DNA of 8,060 bases from Bacteroidales bacterium UBA1064 (GTDB lineage: Bacteria > Bacteroidota > Bacteroidia > Bacteroidales > Tenuifilaceae), in the NCBI GenBank assembly GCA_002316235.1, contig DCDD01000196.1, positions 1 to 8,060 on the forward strand, written 5' to 3'. A model generated the notes under the pieces. It was not told the origin of the DNA and searched no databases. It was given only the letters and a program-made list of their open reading frames with translations. How positions within the stretch are numbered: the stretch's first letter is position 1; each line of letters begins with the position of its first letter. This document shows, one piece after another, positions 1 to 6,692 of the stretch. The position numbers and the translations under genes were made by a program.

Positions 1-587
1 GTAAGTGTTTTATCACCCAGTGTAAACGAGGCATGTAGTCCCACTAATCCCTGGTGTTTGTCCAGGTAGCGGTCGGTCTCTTCCAATCCCTGCTGGGCGA
101 TTAACTCTCCATCACGATCGCTTATTTCGTAGCATAACAGATGGTTGACGCCAACCTTTTCAAATGCGCTGGCAAGCGTACTAAGCGAATTGCTCACAGC
201 ATTAGGTGAGGCATGGTGGTCAATGGCAAATGTTGCGCCAGCTTTGGCGCACGCCATGGCTGTAACAAGTCCGCTATACTCAACCATTTCGGTTGACAGG
301 CATTTATCGAGGGTCCACCATACATACTTTAAAATTTCGTAAAAGTTGGTGGGCGTTTTTCGGGGTGGATTCATCCCGCGCGATAGGGCGGAGTATGCAT
401 GGTGGTGCCCCACAACAAACGACTTGGTAACCAACTTTCCCGTACAGTCTATTACCTCATCAACCCCAGTAGGAATGCTTGCCGGATCAAAGAAATCAAC
501 TTTCCCTGGCTTTACCAAAATGTTAGTTTTCCTGAATTCAAGCGTTTGCCACTCAATGTATGTTGCGTTCTTTAGCAGTATGGCCAT
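1..587 (-). CDS. ssnA: SsnA-type amidohydrolase, N-terminal part (cut by window edge)
   Basis: These are the first 195 codons of a metal-dependent amidohydrolase of the SsnA family, the putative aminohydrolase linked to selenium-dependent molybdenum hydroxylases; the C-terminal half lies beyond the left edge. Seen: a short N-terminal beta-sandwich segment, then GHHHAYSALSRGM at about residues 60-72 with the metal-binding HxH (H61, H63), the stretch IDHHASP at 122-128, NSLSTL..AFEKVG at 133-146, and LHASFTLGDKTL near the edge. From memory these match E. coli SsnA closely (IDHHASP, SLSTL.DAF.KVG), which separates it from generic cytosine or chlorohydrolase relatives. The ATG at 585-587 is the only plausible start because an in-frame TAA lies one codon upstream. 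The in vivo substrate of SsnA is not certain; the family is tied to anaerobic purine/urate breakdown, where it would hydrolyse a ring-derived C-N bond. It follows the hydroxylase on the same strand after a 378-nt structured spacer, so it may have its own leader or promoter. Confidence 0.88.
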   Translation of the reverse strand, partial: MAILLKNATYIEWQTLEFRKTNILVKPGKVDFFDPASIPTGVDEVIDCTGKLVTKSFVVGHHHAYSALSRGMNPPRKTPTNFYEILKYVWWTLDKCLSTEMVEYSGLVTAMACAKAGATFAIDHHASPNAVSNSLSTLASAFEKVGVNHLLCYEISDRDGELIAQQGLEETDRYLDKHQGLVGLHASFTLGDKTL

Positions 588-662
588 CGTTTATGTAATT
601 TTTATGTGTCTCAAAACTTATAATCCATGAGAAGCTATAAAAGCCTGTCCTGAGCAGCTCGG

Positions 663-706
663 CAGGTGTTATAGTGAGCCAGCCGAACTACTCACTGTAA
701 CACCTG
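663..706 (-). promoter_or_regulatory. Long hairpin upstream of ssnA
   Basis: A 16-bp inverted repeat has arms at 663-678 and 691-706 around a 12-nt loop (679-690). As plus-strand RNA it pairs fully with one G-U; as minus-strand (ssnA-sense) RNA there is one A-C mismatch. The loop contains AGCCGAA (681-687). In the ssnA sense the 3' arm is followed by an alternative weaker hairpin (about 650-668: CCTG...CAGG) and then CTTTTA. That hairpin shares bases with the arm, so the two are mutually exclusive, an arrangement resembling attenuation. The strand is assigned only because ssnA lies downstream. Confidence 0.45.
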
Positions 707-710
707 TTGT

Positions 711-747
711 AGGGTAAACCCTTTTAGCCGAAGGTTTCTTTTACCCT
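711..747 (-). promoter_or_regulatory. Second hairpin of the tandem pair upstream of ssnA
   Basis: The arms AGGGTAAA (711-718) and TTTACCCT (740-747) pair perfectly over 8 bp. An alternative inner pairing joins 716-723 to 731-737 with one bulged base and leaves a short loop (724-730). The apical region again contains AGCCGAA (726-732), the same heptamer as in the loop of the neighbouring hairpin, exactly 45 nt away. Only 4 nt separate the two hairpins. The function is unknown; it could be a protein-binding RNA leader or a DNA operator. Confidence 0.4.
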
Positions 748-819
748 TTATCTCTTTGGCTCTATTAAAAAAATAATGTTGTTATACCGATTATCACTCT
801 ATATGATAAGTTTGTTAAA

Positions 820-894
820 CTTTTCTTTGTGAACTTTGTGGTTAAATAATACTAGAAACCACAAAGCACAAAAAGATATTACAGAACGCAAAGA
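820..894. repeat. Inverted pair of CTTTGTG-type dispersed repeats
   Basis: The core is a perfect 10-bp inverted repeat, CTTTGTGGTT (834-843) and AACCACAAAG (857-866), with a 13-nt loop. Each arm is preceded by a further CTTTGTG-like unit: CTTTGTG at 825-831 on the left, and CACAAAAAG (867-875) plus CGCAAAG (888-894) on the right. Short spacer repeats built from CTTTGTG/CTTTGCG units followed by GGTTAAA are, from general experience, common in Bacteroidetes genomes. Membership of a dispersed family cannot be shown from this window alone. Confidence 0.5.
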
Positions 895-963
895 TTACTA
901 TTCATGATTTCGTTATGGTTATCGGGGAAAAACATTTTCTTTAAATTGAGCCATTTCTTTATT

Positions 964-986
964 CTTTATCCTTTATCCTTTATCCT
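964..986 (-). repeat. 3 x 7-nt tandem repeat at the hydroxylase stop codon
   Basis: The plus-strand unit CTTTATC occurs three times in tandem (964-970, 971-977, 978-984), with two bases of a fourth. In the coding sense the unit is GATAAAG, so a TAA occurs every 7 nt and all three frames contain a stop. The third unit supplies the stop actually used (966-968). The repeat encodes the last residues of the hydroxylase (IKDKG). Confidence 0.75.
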
Positions 987-3533
987 GGACCTTCTCATGG
1001 GTAGCTTTGTCCTCTTTATCCCATCGTAGGCCATTAATGCATTTGCAATAGCTGCAGCGGTGGGTACTAAGCCAATTTCACCAATTCCTTTTGCACCATA
1101 AGGGCCAACAGGATCGGCTTCCTCAATTCCTATGACCTTTAACTCGGGCATTTCGTTAGCTCTTATGATTCCAATATCGTTGAATTTGTAGCTGGTAGGA
1201 TAGCCTTCGCTCATAGGGAAATCTTCGGTGAGGGCGTAGCCCATTCCCATGTGCAGGGCACCTTCAATTTGACCCTCAAAGAGCATGCGGTTCATAATTT
1301 TACCGGCATCGTGGGCGGCAACTAGTTTTCTTAAACGTCCCTCATCATCAAGGATTGCCACTTGGGCTGCATACCCATAAGCAAAATGAACAACGGGGTT
1401 TTCGGTTTCGGCACCCGGTTTACTCGTCCAGTCGCAGACGAATTTGCCCCTGTAGGTTCTCCCTGCCAGCTGTTCGAGTGAAGCTTCAGCTAAATCGGCT
1501 TTAAGAGCTGCGGAAGCGTTGATTAAGGCATTGGCAACAAGTGCGGTAGCCCTTGAGGAGGTTGTCATACCCGTTGGAACACCGGCTTCGGTGTTTACTA
1601 TTACTTCAACAATCGAAGGGTCTATACCGGTTTCCTGATGAAGTGTCTGAATTGCCATGGTGTGAACTCCCTGTCCCATTTCCGACCAGCCATGGTGAAT
1701 TTCAACACGCTTACCCGAAATGATCTTTATGAGTACCTCGCTATCGTCAACCATACCGTTGCCTACGCCGGTATTTTTAAGTCCTGCGGCAATGCCTGCA
1801 AACCTTGCCGAGATGAAGTCATCCTTAACTGCTAAAAGGCACTTTTTCAATCCTACACCACTTAAAATCTGTCCAGTAGCGGTTTTAGCACCATTCTCCA
1901 GAGCATTGTCAAAGCGAATTTGCCACCTGTCGAAACCTGCCTGTCGGCAAATATCATCAATACAGCTCTCCAGGGCAAAGGTTACCTGGGGTACTCCAAA
2001 ACCTCGCATAGCTCCTGATGGGATGTTGTTGGTGTAAACAGTTTTGGCCGATATGTCAACAGCCGGAATGGTGTATCCCCCTGTGGCGTGCCCCACCACG
2101 CGTTCCATTACCTTTGTTCCCACCGAGGCGTAAGCTCCGGTATCGCCAATAGCATCAAGTTTAAGCGCCGTGAATTTTCCCTTTGAGTTGCAAGCCAAGC
2201 TCATTTTCATCCACACAGGATGCCTCTTAGGATGCATTCTCAGCGATTCCTCCCTATTCAGATGAATCTTAATCGGCATTCCGGAGAGATAGGCACACAG
2301 GGCGGCATGCCCCTGCACGGTTAGGTCCTCCTTACCTCCAAACCCTCCTCCATTCTGAACCTGAACAACTTTTACCTTTTCCTCGGGAATATCAAGAAAT
2401 TTGGCAATTTGACTTCTGTCTATGTAAACTCCTTGCCCCTGGCTATACAACTTTACACCATCACCATCGGGTAATGCCAACGCTGTTTCAGTTTCCAGAA
2501 ATGCATGCTCTATGCGCTGTGTTTCATAGACATCTGATGAAATGTAGGCTGCTTCCTCGAATGCTTTTTTCACCTCACCAAAACGTATTGTGCAGGTTTC
2601 CAGCACGTTTGACCTTTCAGTATGAACATTCGGACTGTTAGGAAGTATGGCTTGATGAATATCGGTTACCGGGCTAAAAACCCTGTAGGTTACCCTGATT
2701 TGCTCTACAGCTTTGCGTGCTGTCTCCTCAGTTGTGGCTACAACACTGGCTACTACATCGCCAATGTAATGTGTTGTTTCACCTTTACCAACCATCAGCG
2801 GCCAATCCTGAAATACCAACCCGCTGAAGTGGTTACCCGGTATATCCTTTGCAGTGTATATTCCTACCACCCCATCAATGCTCATAGCAGGGGCAACATC
2901 AATGCTGAGTATCTCGGCACGTGGATGGTCGGAGAATTTCAATGCGCCAAAAAGCATTCCGTCTATCCGTAAGTCGTCAACAAAGGGCCTCTCGCCCAGA
3001 GCTGTTGCTTCGGCCTGGTACTTTGGATAGCGTTCTCCAATTTTTGCTTCGGCAACGACAGTAGGTTCTAACTCGCCTGCAAGTTCTTTAAATGAGGCGT
3101 CTATAGCATCAATAATTTTAACGTATCCGGTACACCTGCAAAGGTTAGGGGTTATTGCTCTTATAATCTCGTTCCTGGAGGGTTTTGGGTTTTGGTTGTA
3201 AAGCCCCTTTGCCCTCATAATCATACCAGGTGAGCAGAAACCACACTGAACGGCACCCCTGAGGGCAAAATTTCGACCCAACGTTTTCCTAAATGTTTCA
3301 TCGAGCCCCTCGAGGGTGAAGACAACCGATCCCTCAATGTCTCCCATTTTTGTTCGGCAGGCCATTTTAATCTTACCGTCAACTTCAACTGAACATGCTC
3401 CACATACACCCTGTCCGGAACATCCATCCTTGGCTGCAGTAAGGTGCATTGTATTTCGAAGAAAAACCAGCAGGTTGCTTTTTGGGTCTCCTGTAAACTC
3501 AACAATTTTGGAGTTTAGCGTAAAAGTTATCAT
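966..3533 (-). CDS. xdh: Selenium-dependent xanthine dehydrogenase-type molybdenum hydroxylase (fused Fe-S and Mo domains)
   Basis: An 855-residue molybdenum hydroxylase of the xanthine dehydrogenase superfamily, expected to hydroxylate a purine or related N-heterocycle in the cytoplasm. Residues 1-80 are a plant-type [2Fe-2S] domain (C38, C43, C46, C58); 90-150 are the helical second [2Fe-2S] domain (C97, C100, C132, C134). The molybdopterin part runs from about 170 to the end. Seen there: GGGFGGKE with E402 (bovine E802), MER with R478 (R880), RGFG with F512 (F914), EMGQG at 618-622, and GIGE with catalytic E819 (E1261). The FAD domain is absent, so electrons must pass to a partner. This FeS-Mo fusion and length fit the selenium-dependent XDH group and resemble E. 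coli XdhD. In related Se-dependent hydroxylases selenium is a labile Mo ligand, not selenocysteine, and no in-frame TGA is seen. The apical Gln (bovine Q767) is I341 here. ATG 3531-3533 suits the N-terminus. Substrate and Se use are inferred from family. Confidence 0.88.
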   Translation of the reverse strand: MITFTLNSKIVEFTGDPKSNLLVFLRNTMHLTAAKDGCSGQGVCGACSVEVDGKIKMACRTKMGDIEGSVVFTLEGLDETFRKTLGRNFALRGAVQCGFCSPGMIMRAKGLYNQNPKPSRNEIIRAITPNLCRCTGYVKIIDAIDASFKELAGELEPTVVAEAKIGERYPKYQAEATALGERPFVDDLRIDGMLFGALKFSDHPRAEILSIDVAPAMSIDGVVGIYTAKDIPGNHFSGLVFQDWPLMVGKGETTHYIGDVVASVVATTEETARKAVEQIRVTYRVFSPVTDIHQAILPNSPNVHTERSNVLETCTIRFGEVKKAFEEAAYISSDVYETQRIEHAFLETETALALPDGDGVKLYSQGQGVYIDRSQIAKFLDIPEEKVKVVQVQNGGGFGGKEDLTVQGHAALCAYLSGMPIKIHLNREESLRMHPKRHPVWMKMSLACNSKGKFTALKLDAIGDTGAYASVGTKVMERVVGHATGGYTIPAVDISAKTVYTNNIPSGAMRGFGVPQVTFALESCIDDICRQAGFDRWQIRFDNALENGAKTATGQILSGVGLKKCLLAVKDDFISARFAGIAAGLKNTGVGNGMVDDSEVLIKIISGKRVEIHHGWSEMGQGVHTMAIQTLHQETGIDPSIVEVIVNTEAGVPTGMTTSSRATALVANALINASAALKADLAEASLEQLAGRTYRGKFVCDWTSKPGAETENPVVHFAYGYAAQVAILDDEGRLRKLVAAHDAGKIMNRMLFEGQIEGALHMGMGYALTEDFPMSEGYPTSYKFNDIGIIRANEMPELKVIGIEEADPVGPYGAKGIGEIGLVPTAAAIANALMAYDGIKRTKLPMRRSRIKDKG

Positions 3534-3668
3534 AGATTTTTAGAAGATGATTGAACTCGAATAGCTGTCTTATCCAGGAACAAGCTGCAATTTACTAATT
3601 TGAAGGGATTGCGTTTGCCTATTAGCTGGTTGATTTTGGTTAAAATGCACTATTTTGGCTTAAACTAT
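3534..3668 (-). promoter_or_regulatory. Spacer upstream of hydroxylase with paired direct repeats
   Basis: A 135-nt gene-free spacer. On the plus strand ATTTTGGTTAAA (3633-3644) and ATTTTGGCTTAAA (3652-3664) are near-identical direct repeats 19 bp apart, about two helical turns. This is a plausible operator or promoter-proximal element for separate initiation at the hydroxylase gene. No clear TAnnTTTG element or terminator was found, so co-transcription with the upstream PLP genes is equally possible. Confidence 0.3.
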
Positions 3669-4907
3669 TCATTTCCAGGTATCAACAAGTTCCTTAAGAG
3701 CATCAATTTTTGGTTTAATGGCTTTTGGAAATTGAACAATGGGCGAAACGGCTTTTAGGTCTTTCAGACCGCTGCCGGTTAACAGAACCATGTTTGAGGT
3801 ATTCCCTTCAACTTTATTTTGCCTGAAGAACGATATTAGGCCTGCAAGTGCTGCCGAAGCAGCAGGTTCGGCAAAGAGTCCGGTATTTCTTGCCAGAATG
3901 GCTGAGGCTTCAAGAATTTCACCATCAGTAACCGTTACAGCTTCGCCATTGTATGTTTTAATGTATTGACGGGCCATGTAGAAGTTACGGGGAATATCTA
4001 CCGAAATGGAATCAGCCAGGGTTTGGCTGGTTTGCGAACAAAAAACATCGGTGAAAAGATTACCAACAAGATTGCTACTACCTTTAGCCTGAACGGCAAC
4101 GATGGTAGGCATTCTGTCAATCAACTTCAACATCAGAAGATCCTCAAATCCCTTGTAAACACCTGAGATGATAACGCCATCGCCAACGGGAACAAAAATT
4201 CTATCGGGCAGCTGGCCCTTCAGCTGCTCAAAGATTTCGAACGAAACGGTCTTTTTCCCCTCAATGGTTAGCGGGTTAAAAGCGGTATTCCTGTTGTACC
4301 AGCCAAATGTTTCGGATGATTTCACACTCAAGTCGAAAGCTTGATCGTAGGATCCATCAACAGGAACAATTGATGCGCCATACATTACTATTTGCGTCAA
4401 CTTGGCTGCAGGAGCATTTTTGGGGACCATAATAATGGCTTTTTGACCCTGAGAGGCGCAAATACCGGCTAGCGATGAGCCTGCATTGCCGGTTGATGCG
4501 GTTACTATCTCATTTTTCCCATTTTCGAGGGCATAGGCCGAAACCAATGCCGAAGCTCTGTCCTTGAACGAAAATGTAGGGTTTTGTGAGTCATCCTTCA
4601 GAAGCAGGGTAAAAGGAAGATTTTTCCCCTCCATACGGCTGTACTTGTAAAGAGGGGTTTTCCCAACTTTTAGCTGAGGCAAGCTGGATAGTGAGCGTAT
4701 TGGTAAAAGATCGATGTATCCGTTTCCTGCTAGCTGCGCTATGTTTTGGCAAATGGAGTCGTAGTCATAGATTACCTTAAGTACGCCTTTAGGCGGGTTT
4801 TCGGGTTGATTTAGCTTACTGCACGACGGGCAAAGGTAAATATCTGACGAGCCGCCATACTCCTTTCCACAGCAACAGCATCGGTAAATATACTTTGCAC
4901 TGTTCAT
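3669..4907 (-). CDS. Threonine synthase-like PLP enzyme with N-terminal zinc ribbon
   Basis: A 412-residue fold-type II PLP enzyme of the threonine synthase family. It starts with a zinc-ribbon-like segment in which four consecutive cysteines (10-13) and CPSC (26-29) supply two CxxC pairs. The catalytic domain has FSFKDR at 112-117 with the Schiff-base lysine K115, STGNAG at 138-143, the phosphate-binding VGDGV at 241-245 and a closing LTGSGLKD at 376-383. True threonine synthase turns O-phosphohomoserine into threonine. Here the setting (another PLP enzyme, Se-type hydroxylase, SsnA) argues for a catabolic elimination or replacement reaction on a different amino acid, possibly one derived from purine ring opening; that is inference. 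The ATG at 4905-4907 is preferred. A TTG at 4986-4988 would add 27 residues unlike the family and overlap the upstream gene by 47 nt. With the ATG the gap is 34 nt, so the two PLP genes are probably co-transcribed. It could still be a housekeeping ThrC. Confidence 0.82.
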   Translation of the reverse strand: MNSAKYIYRCCCCGKEYGGSSDIYLCPSCSKLNQPENPPKGVLKVIYDYDSICQNIAQLAGNGYIDLLPIRSLSSLPQLKVGKTPLYKYSRMEGKNLPFTLLLKDDSQNPTFSFKDRASALVSAYALENGKNEIVTASTGNAGSSLAGICASQGQKAIIMVPKNAPAAKLTQIVMYGASIVPVDGSYDQAFDLSVKSSETFGWYNRNTAFNPLTIEGKKTVSFEIFEQLKGQLPDRIFVPVGDGVIISGVYKGFEDLLMLKLIDRMPTIVAVQAKGSSNLVGNLFTDVFCSQTSQTLADSISVDIPRNFYMARQYIKTYNGEAVTVTDGEILEASAILARNTGLFAEPAASAALAGLISFFRQNKVEGNTSNMVLLTGSGLKDLKAVSPIVQFPKAIKPKIDALKELVDTWK

Positions 4908-4941
4908 CGGATTATCTATAAGCCTTTTGTCGAATATGCGG

Positions 4942-6426
4942 CTATCTAAAGGACTTAAGTAGCCCGGTTCTGTCGTTAAATTCCTCAATCAGCTCATCCC
5001 ACCGGCTAACCTGGTTGAAAAGGTTTTGCCAGATATTCCTGTCGTACCAGAGCTGGTTGAGGTCTTCAACATTCTTGCCCTGTTGCTCAACCCATGTGTA
5101 GTACTTCAGGTTGTGAATAGCCTTGCGGTCGGTATAGGTTAGCTCTTTAATCCAGTCGGTTGATACGCCAAGCAGGCATTTCTCGTAATCCTTAATTGCC
5201 TGAATCTGGGAGTAAGCACCACGCTCGTTGGACAGCTCTTCAAGTCGGGAAAGGTACATTTCGGCAGAATCGGTTGCTATGGTAACAATTATATCGTCGG
5301 ATGTCATCTCAAAGTAGCGTGCCGTTTTTATTGCCGAGAGCAGGTTGCTTATGCCCGAAATGCCAAGCAGGTTAAGCGTATTTACAGTTTCAATGGGAAT
5401 ACCCAGGGAGGCAAGGTATGACTTACCTTCGGGCTCGTTGAAAAGCCTGAAAAGTCTCATGCAATCCTCGTCATCAATGGCCGTTACCACGTCGGTATTC
5501 TTCACATTATGTATCCAGGGAACATGCTTGTCACCAATGCCTTCGATTCGATGCCCTCCAAAACCGTTGCAGTAAAGTGTTGGGCATTGCAGGGCTTCGG
5601 AGGCTACGACTTTTACATGCGGCGCAATGGTTCTCAGGTAGTCGCCTGCGGCAATGGTACCAGCCGAACCTGTTGCCGAAACGAAGGCAGCAAGGTTTTT
5701 TTGCCCACCTTTAAGGTTGCTGAAAACCTCCTCAATGGCTTTTCCTGTAACGTTGTAGTGCCATGCAGAATTACCAAATTCATCAAACTGGTTGAATATT
5801 ATATAGTTGGGTTTAGTACGGCGAAGTTCCCAGCACTTATCGTAAATCTCCTTTACGTTCGACTCGCACCCGGGCGTCGCAATCACCTCCGAGCCAACAT
5901 AATCGCGAAGCCATGTAAACCGTTCGCTGCTCATCTCCTGAGGAAGGATGGCTACTGAATCGGCACCCATCAGTTTGGAGTCGAATGCTCCACCACGGCA
6001 GTAGTTGCCTGTGGATGGCCAAACTGCTTTTTGTGTGGTAGGGTCAAAACCCCCGGTTGTTATTTGGGGGGCCAAGCAGCCATAGGCAGCACCTACCTTA
6101 TGTGCACCCGTGGGGAACCATTTACCGATAAGCATAACTATTCGAGCCTTCACGCCGGTAAGCTCCGAAGGCAGCTCAATAAAGTTAACCCCGCCGAAGA
6201 GCCCACCCTTCTCTTTCGGTTCGTTTTTCCAAGTAATCCTGAAAAGATTCAAGGGGTTTATTTCCCATAACCCAATACCTCTTAGCTGCTCTTGAATCTT
6301 TGATGGCACTAGCTCGGGGTTTTGCTGCTGCTTGATCGTTGGGAGAATGATGCCCTTTTCCCTGAAACGGCCTACAGCATTTTCCAACGCTTTGGCATTT
6401 GAAACGCAATCAACTATTTTTATCAT
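4942..6426 (-). CDS. Fold-type II PLP-dependent lyase/synthase-like enzyme, substrate unknown
   Basis: A 494-residue PLP enzyme of the cysteine synthase/cystathionine beta-synthase/TrpB superfamily. Seen: WFPTGAHKVGAA at 103-114 with the probable Schiff-base lysine K110, PSTGN at 137-141, the glycine-rich phosphate-binding loop ATGSAGT at 251-257, IEGIGDKHVPWI at 294-305 (compare IQGIG..FIP of cysteine synthases) and GISGISN at 355-361. It is much longer than cysteine synthase (about 300 aa). There is an N-terminal extension of about 90 residues and an aromatic-rich C-terminal extension from about 400 that is not a CBS-domain pair. It is not an obvious YgeX diaminopropionate ammonia-lyase, whose lysine motif differs, but it could fill an equivalent step in a purine- or amino-acid-degrading route. 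It is the first gene of the leftward cluster, with the divergent Lrp-type regulator 266 nt away. The ATG 6424-6426 start has no Shine-Dalgarno. The superfamily is secure; the reaction is not. Confidence 0.85.
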   Translation of the reverse strand: MIKIVDCVSNAKALENAVGRFREKGIILPTIKQQQNPELVPSKIQEQLRGIGLWEINPLNLFRITWKNEPKEKGGLFGGVNFIELPSELTGVKARIVMLIGKWFPTGAHKVGAAYGCLAPQITTGGFDPTTQKAVWPSTGNYCRGGAFDSKLMGADSVAILPQEMSSERFTWLRDYVGSEVIATPGCESNVKEIYDKCWELRRTKPNYIIFNQFDEFGNSAWHYNVTGKAIEEVFSNLKGGQKNLAAFVSATGSAGTIAAGDYLRTIAPHVKVVASEALQCPTLYCNGFGGHRIEGIGDKHVPWIHNVKNTDVVTAIDDEDCMRLFRLFNEPEGKSYLASLGIPIETVNTLNLLGISGISNLLSAIKTARYFEMTSDDIIVTIATDSAEMYLSRLEELSNERGAYSQIQAIKDYEKCLLGVSTDWIKELTYTDRKAIHNLKYYTWVEQQGKNVEDLNQLWYDRNIWQNLFNQVSRWDELIEEFNDRTGLLKSFR

Positions 6427-6692
6427 AATATGTAAAAAAAATATTTTCCCAAAATTAGTATTGGTATAATAAATGACTATTAATATTGATAAAAATAAGA
6501 AATAAAGTTAATAAATAATTAAATATTGAGAAAATTGATATTTTTGTATGGAGATTTTGGAGAAGTCATAGGCTTTTTTGATTATCGATCATGTTAGCCT
6601 TAAGCTTAAACGAAGCCAACTTTAATTTGCAGTTAAGTGTGCCTAGTAAGTAATGTTTACTGAAGATAAATCATATAAATTTATTGATTCCC
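6427..6692. promoter_or_regulatory. AT-rich divergent control region
   Basis: This gene-free region separates the leftward PLP gene from the rightward Lrp-type regulator. Bases 6427-6550 are extremely AT-rich with A- and T-tracts, typical of bendable DNA favoured by Lrp-family proteins. Seen: AATATTGA at 6482-6489 and 6522-6529 (40 bp apart), arms AAATAT/ATATTT at about 6521-6543, and a perfect 10-bp palindrome TTAAGCTTAA at 6600-6609. These are candidate operators; none is a proven Lrp site. A weak -7-like TTAATTTG at 6622-6629 could serve the regulator. Confidence 0.5.
6450..6457 (-). promoter_or_regulatory. Bacteroidetes-type -7 promoter element for the PLP/hydroxylase cluster
   Basis: On the minus strand these bases read TAATTTTG, an exact match to the Bacteroidetes -7 consensus TAnnTTTG, placed 23 bp before the ATG at 6426 and so giving a very short leader. 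No TTG-type -33 element sits at the usual distance, which could mean an activator-dependent promoter. The AT-rich context raises the odds of a chance match. Confidence 0.35.

Larger units (their letters stand above)
588..965. other. Gene-free structured spacer between hydroxylase and ssnA
   Basis: No credible coding region lies in these 378 bases. They hold four inverted repeats, described separately: two tandem hairpins at 663-747, a small perfect 6-bp hairpin with a 7-nt loop at 791-809 (TTATCA/TGATAA), and an inverted pair of CTTTGTG-type repeats at 820-894. No hairpin is followed by a good U-run on the minus strand, so a standard terminator for the hydroxylase mRNA is not evident. I found no TAnnTTTG promoter element pointing at ssnA. 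The length and structure contrast with the compact spacing of the upstream genes and suggest a leader or processing region for ssnA. Confidence 0.6.

Noticed and set aside
611..628. Five-codon minus-strand mini-ORF (MDYKF) shortly before ssnA
   Set aside because: It is too short and lacks a ribosome-binding site or regulatory codon run; chance occurrence is likely.
346..630. 94-codon open frame on the plus strand
   Set aside because: It is mostly antisense to ssnA, which has clear conserved motifs; the frame has no recognisable features.
588..765. Known riboswitch (cobalamin, molybdenum cofactor, TPP, purine or xanthine/NMT1 type) before ssnA
   Set aside because: None of the conserved boxes I remember for these classes is present; only hairpins without a recognised core are seen.
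966..3533. Selenocysteine in the hydroxylase
   Set aside because: There is no in-frame TGA, and in the known selenium-dependent molybdenum hydroxylases selenium is a labile cofactor ligand rather than selenocysteine.
3658..3665. GCTTAAAC shared with the divergent control region (6604-6611)
   Set aside because: One shared 8-mer between two AT-rich spacers of this size is expected by chance.
4908..4988. TTG start extending the threonine-synthase-like protein by 27 residues
   Set aside because: The extra residues are unlike the family, overlap the upstream gene by 47 nt and rely on TTG, whereas the ATG at 4905-4907 places the zinc ribbon near the N-terminus as usual.
5509..5958. 149-codon open frame on the plus strand
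   Set aside because: It lies wholly antisense to the conserved core of the 494-aa PLP enzyme and resembles no protein family I know.
6684..6692. TTG start three codons before the Lrp-type regulator ATG
   Set aside because: The ATG at 6693 gives the family's typical N-terminus (MKNIDEIDGKLL); no ribosome-binding site favours the TTG.
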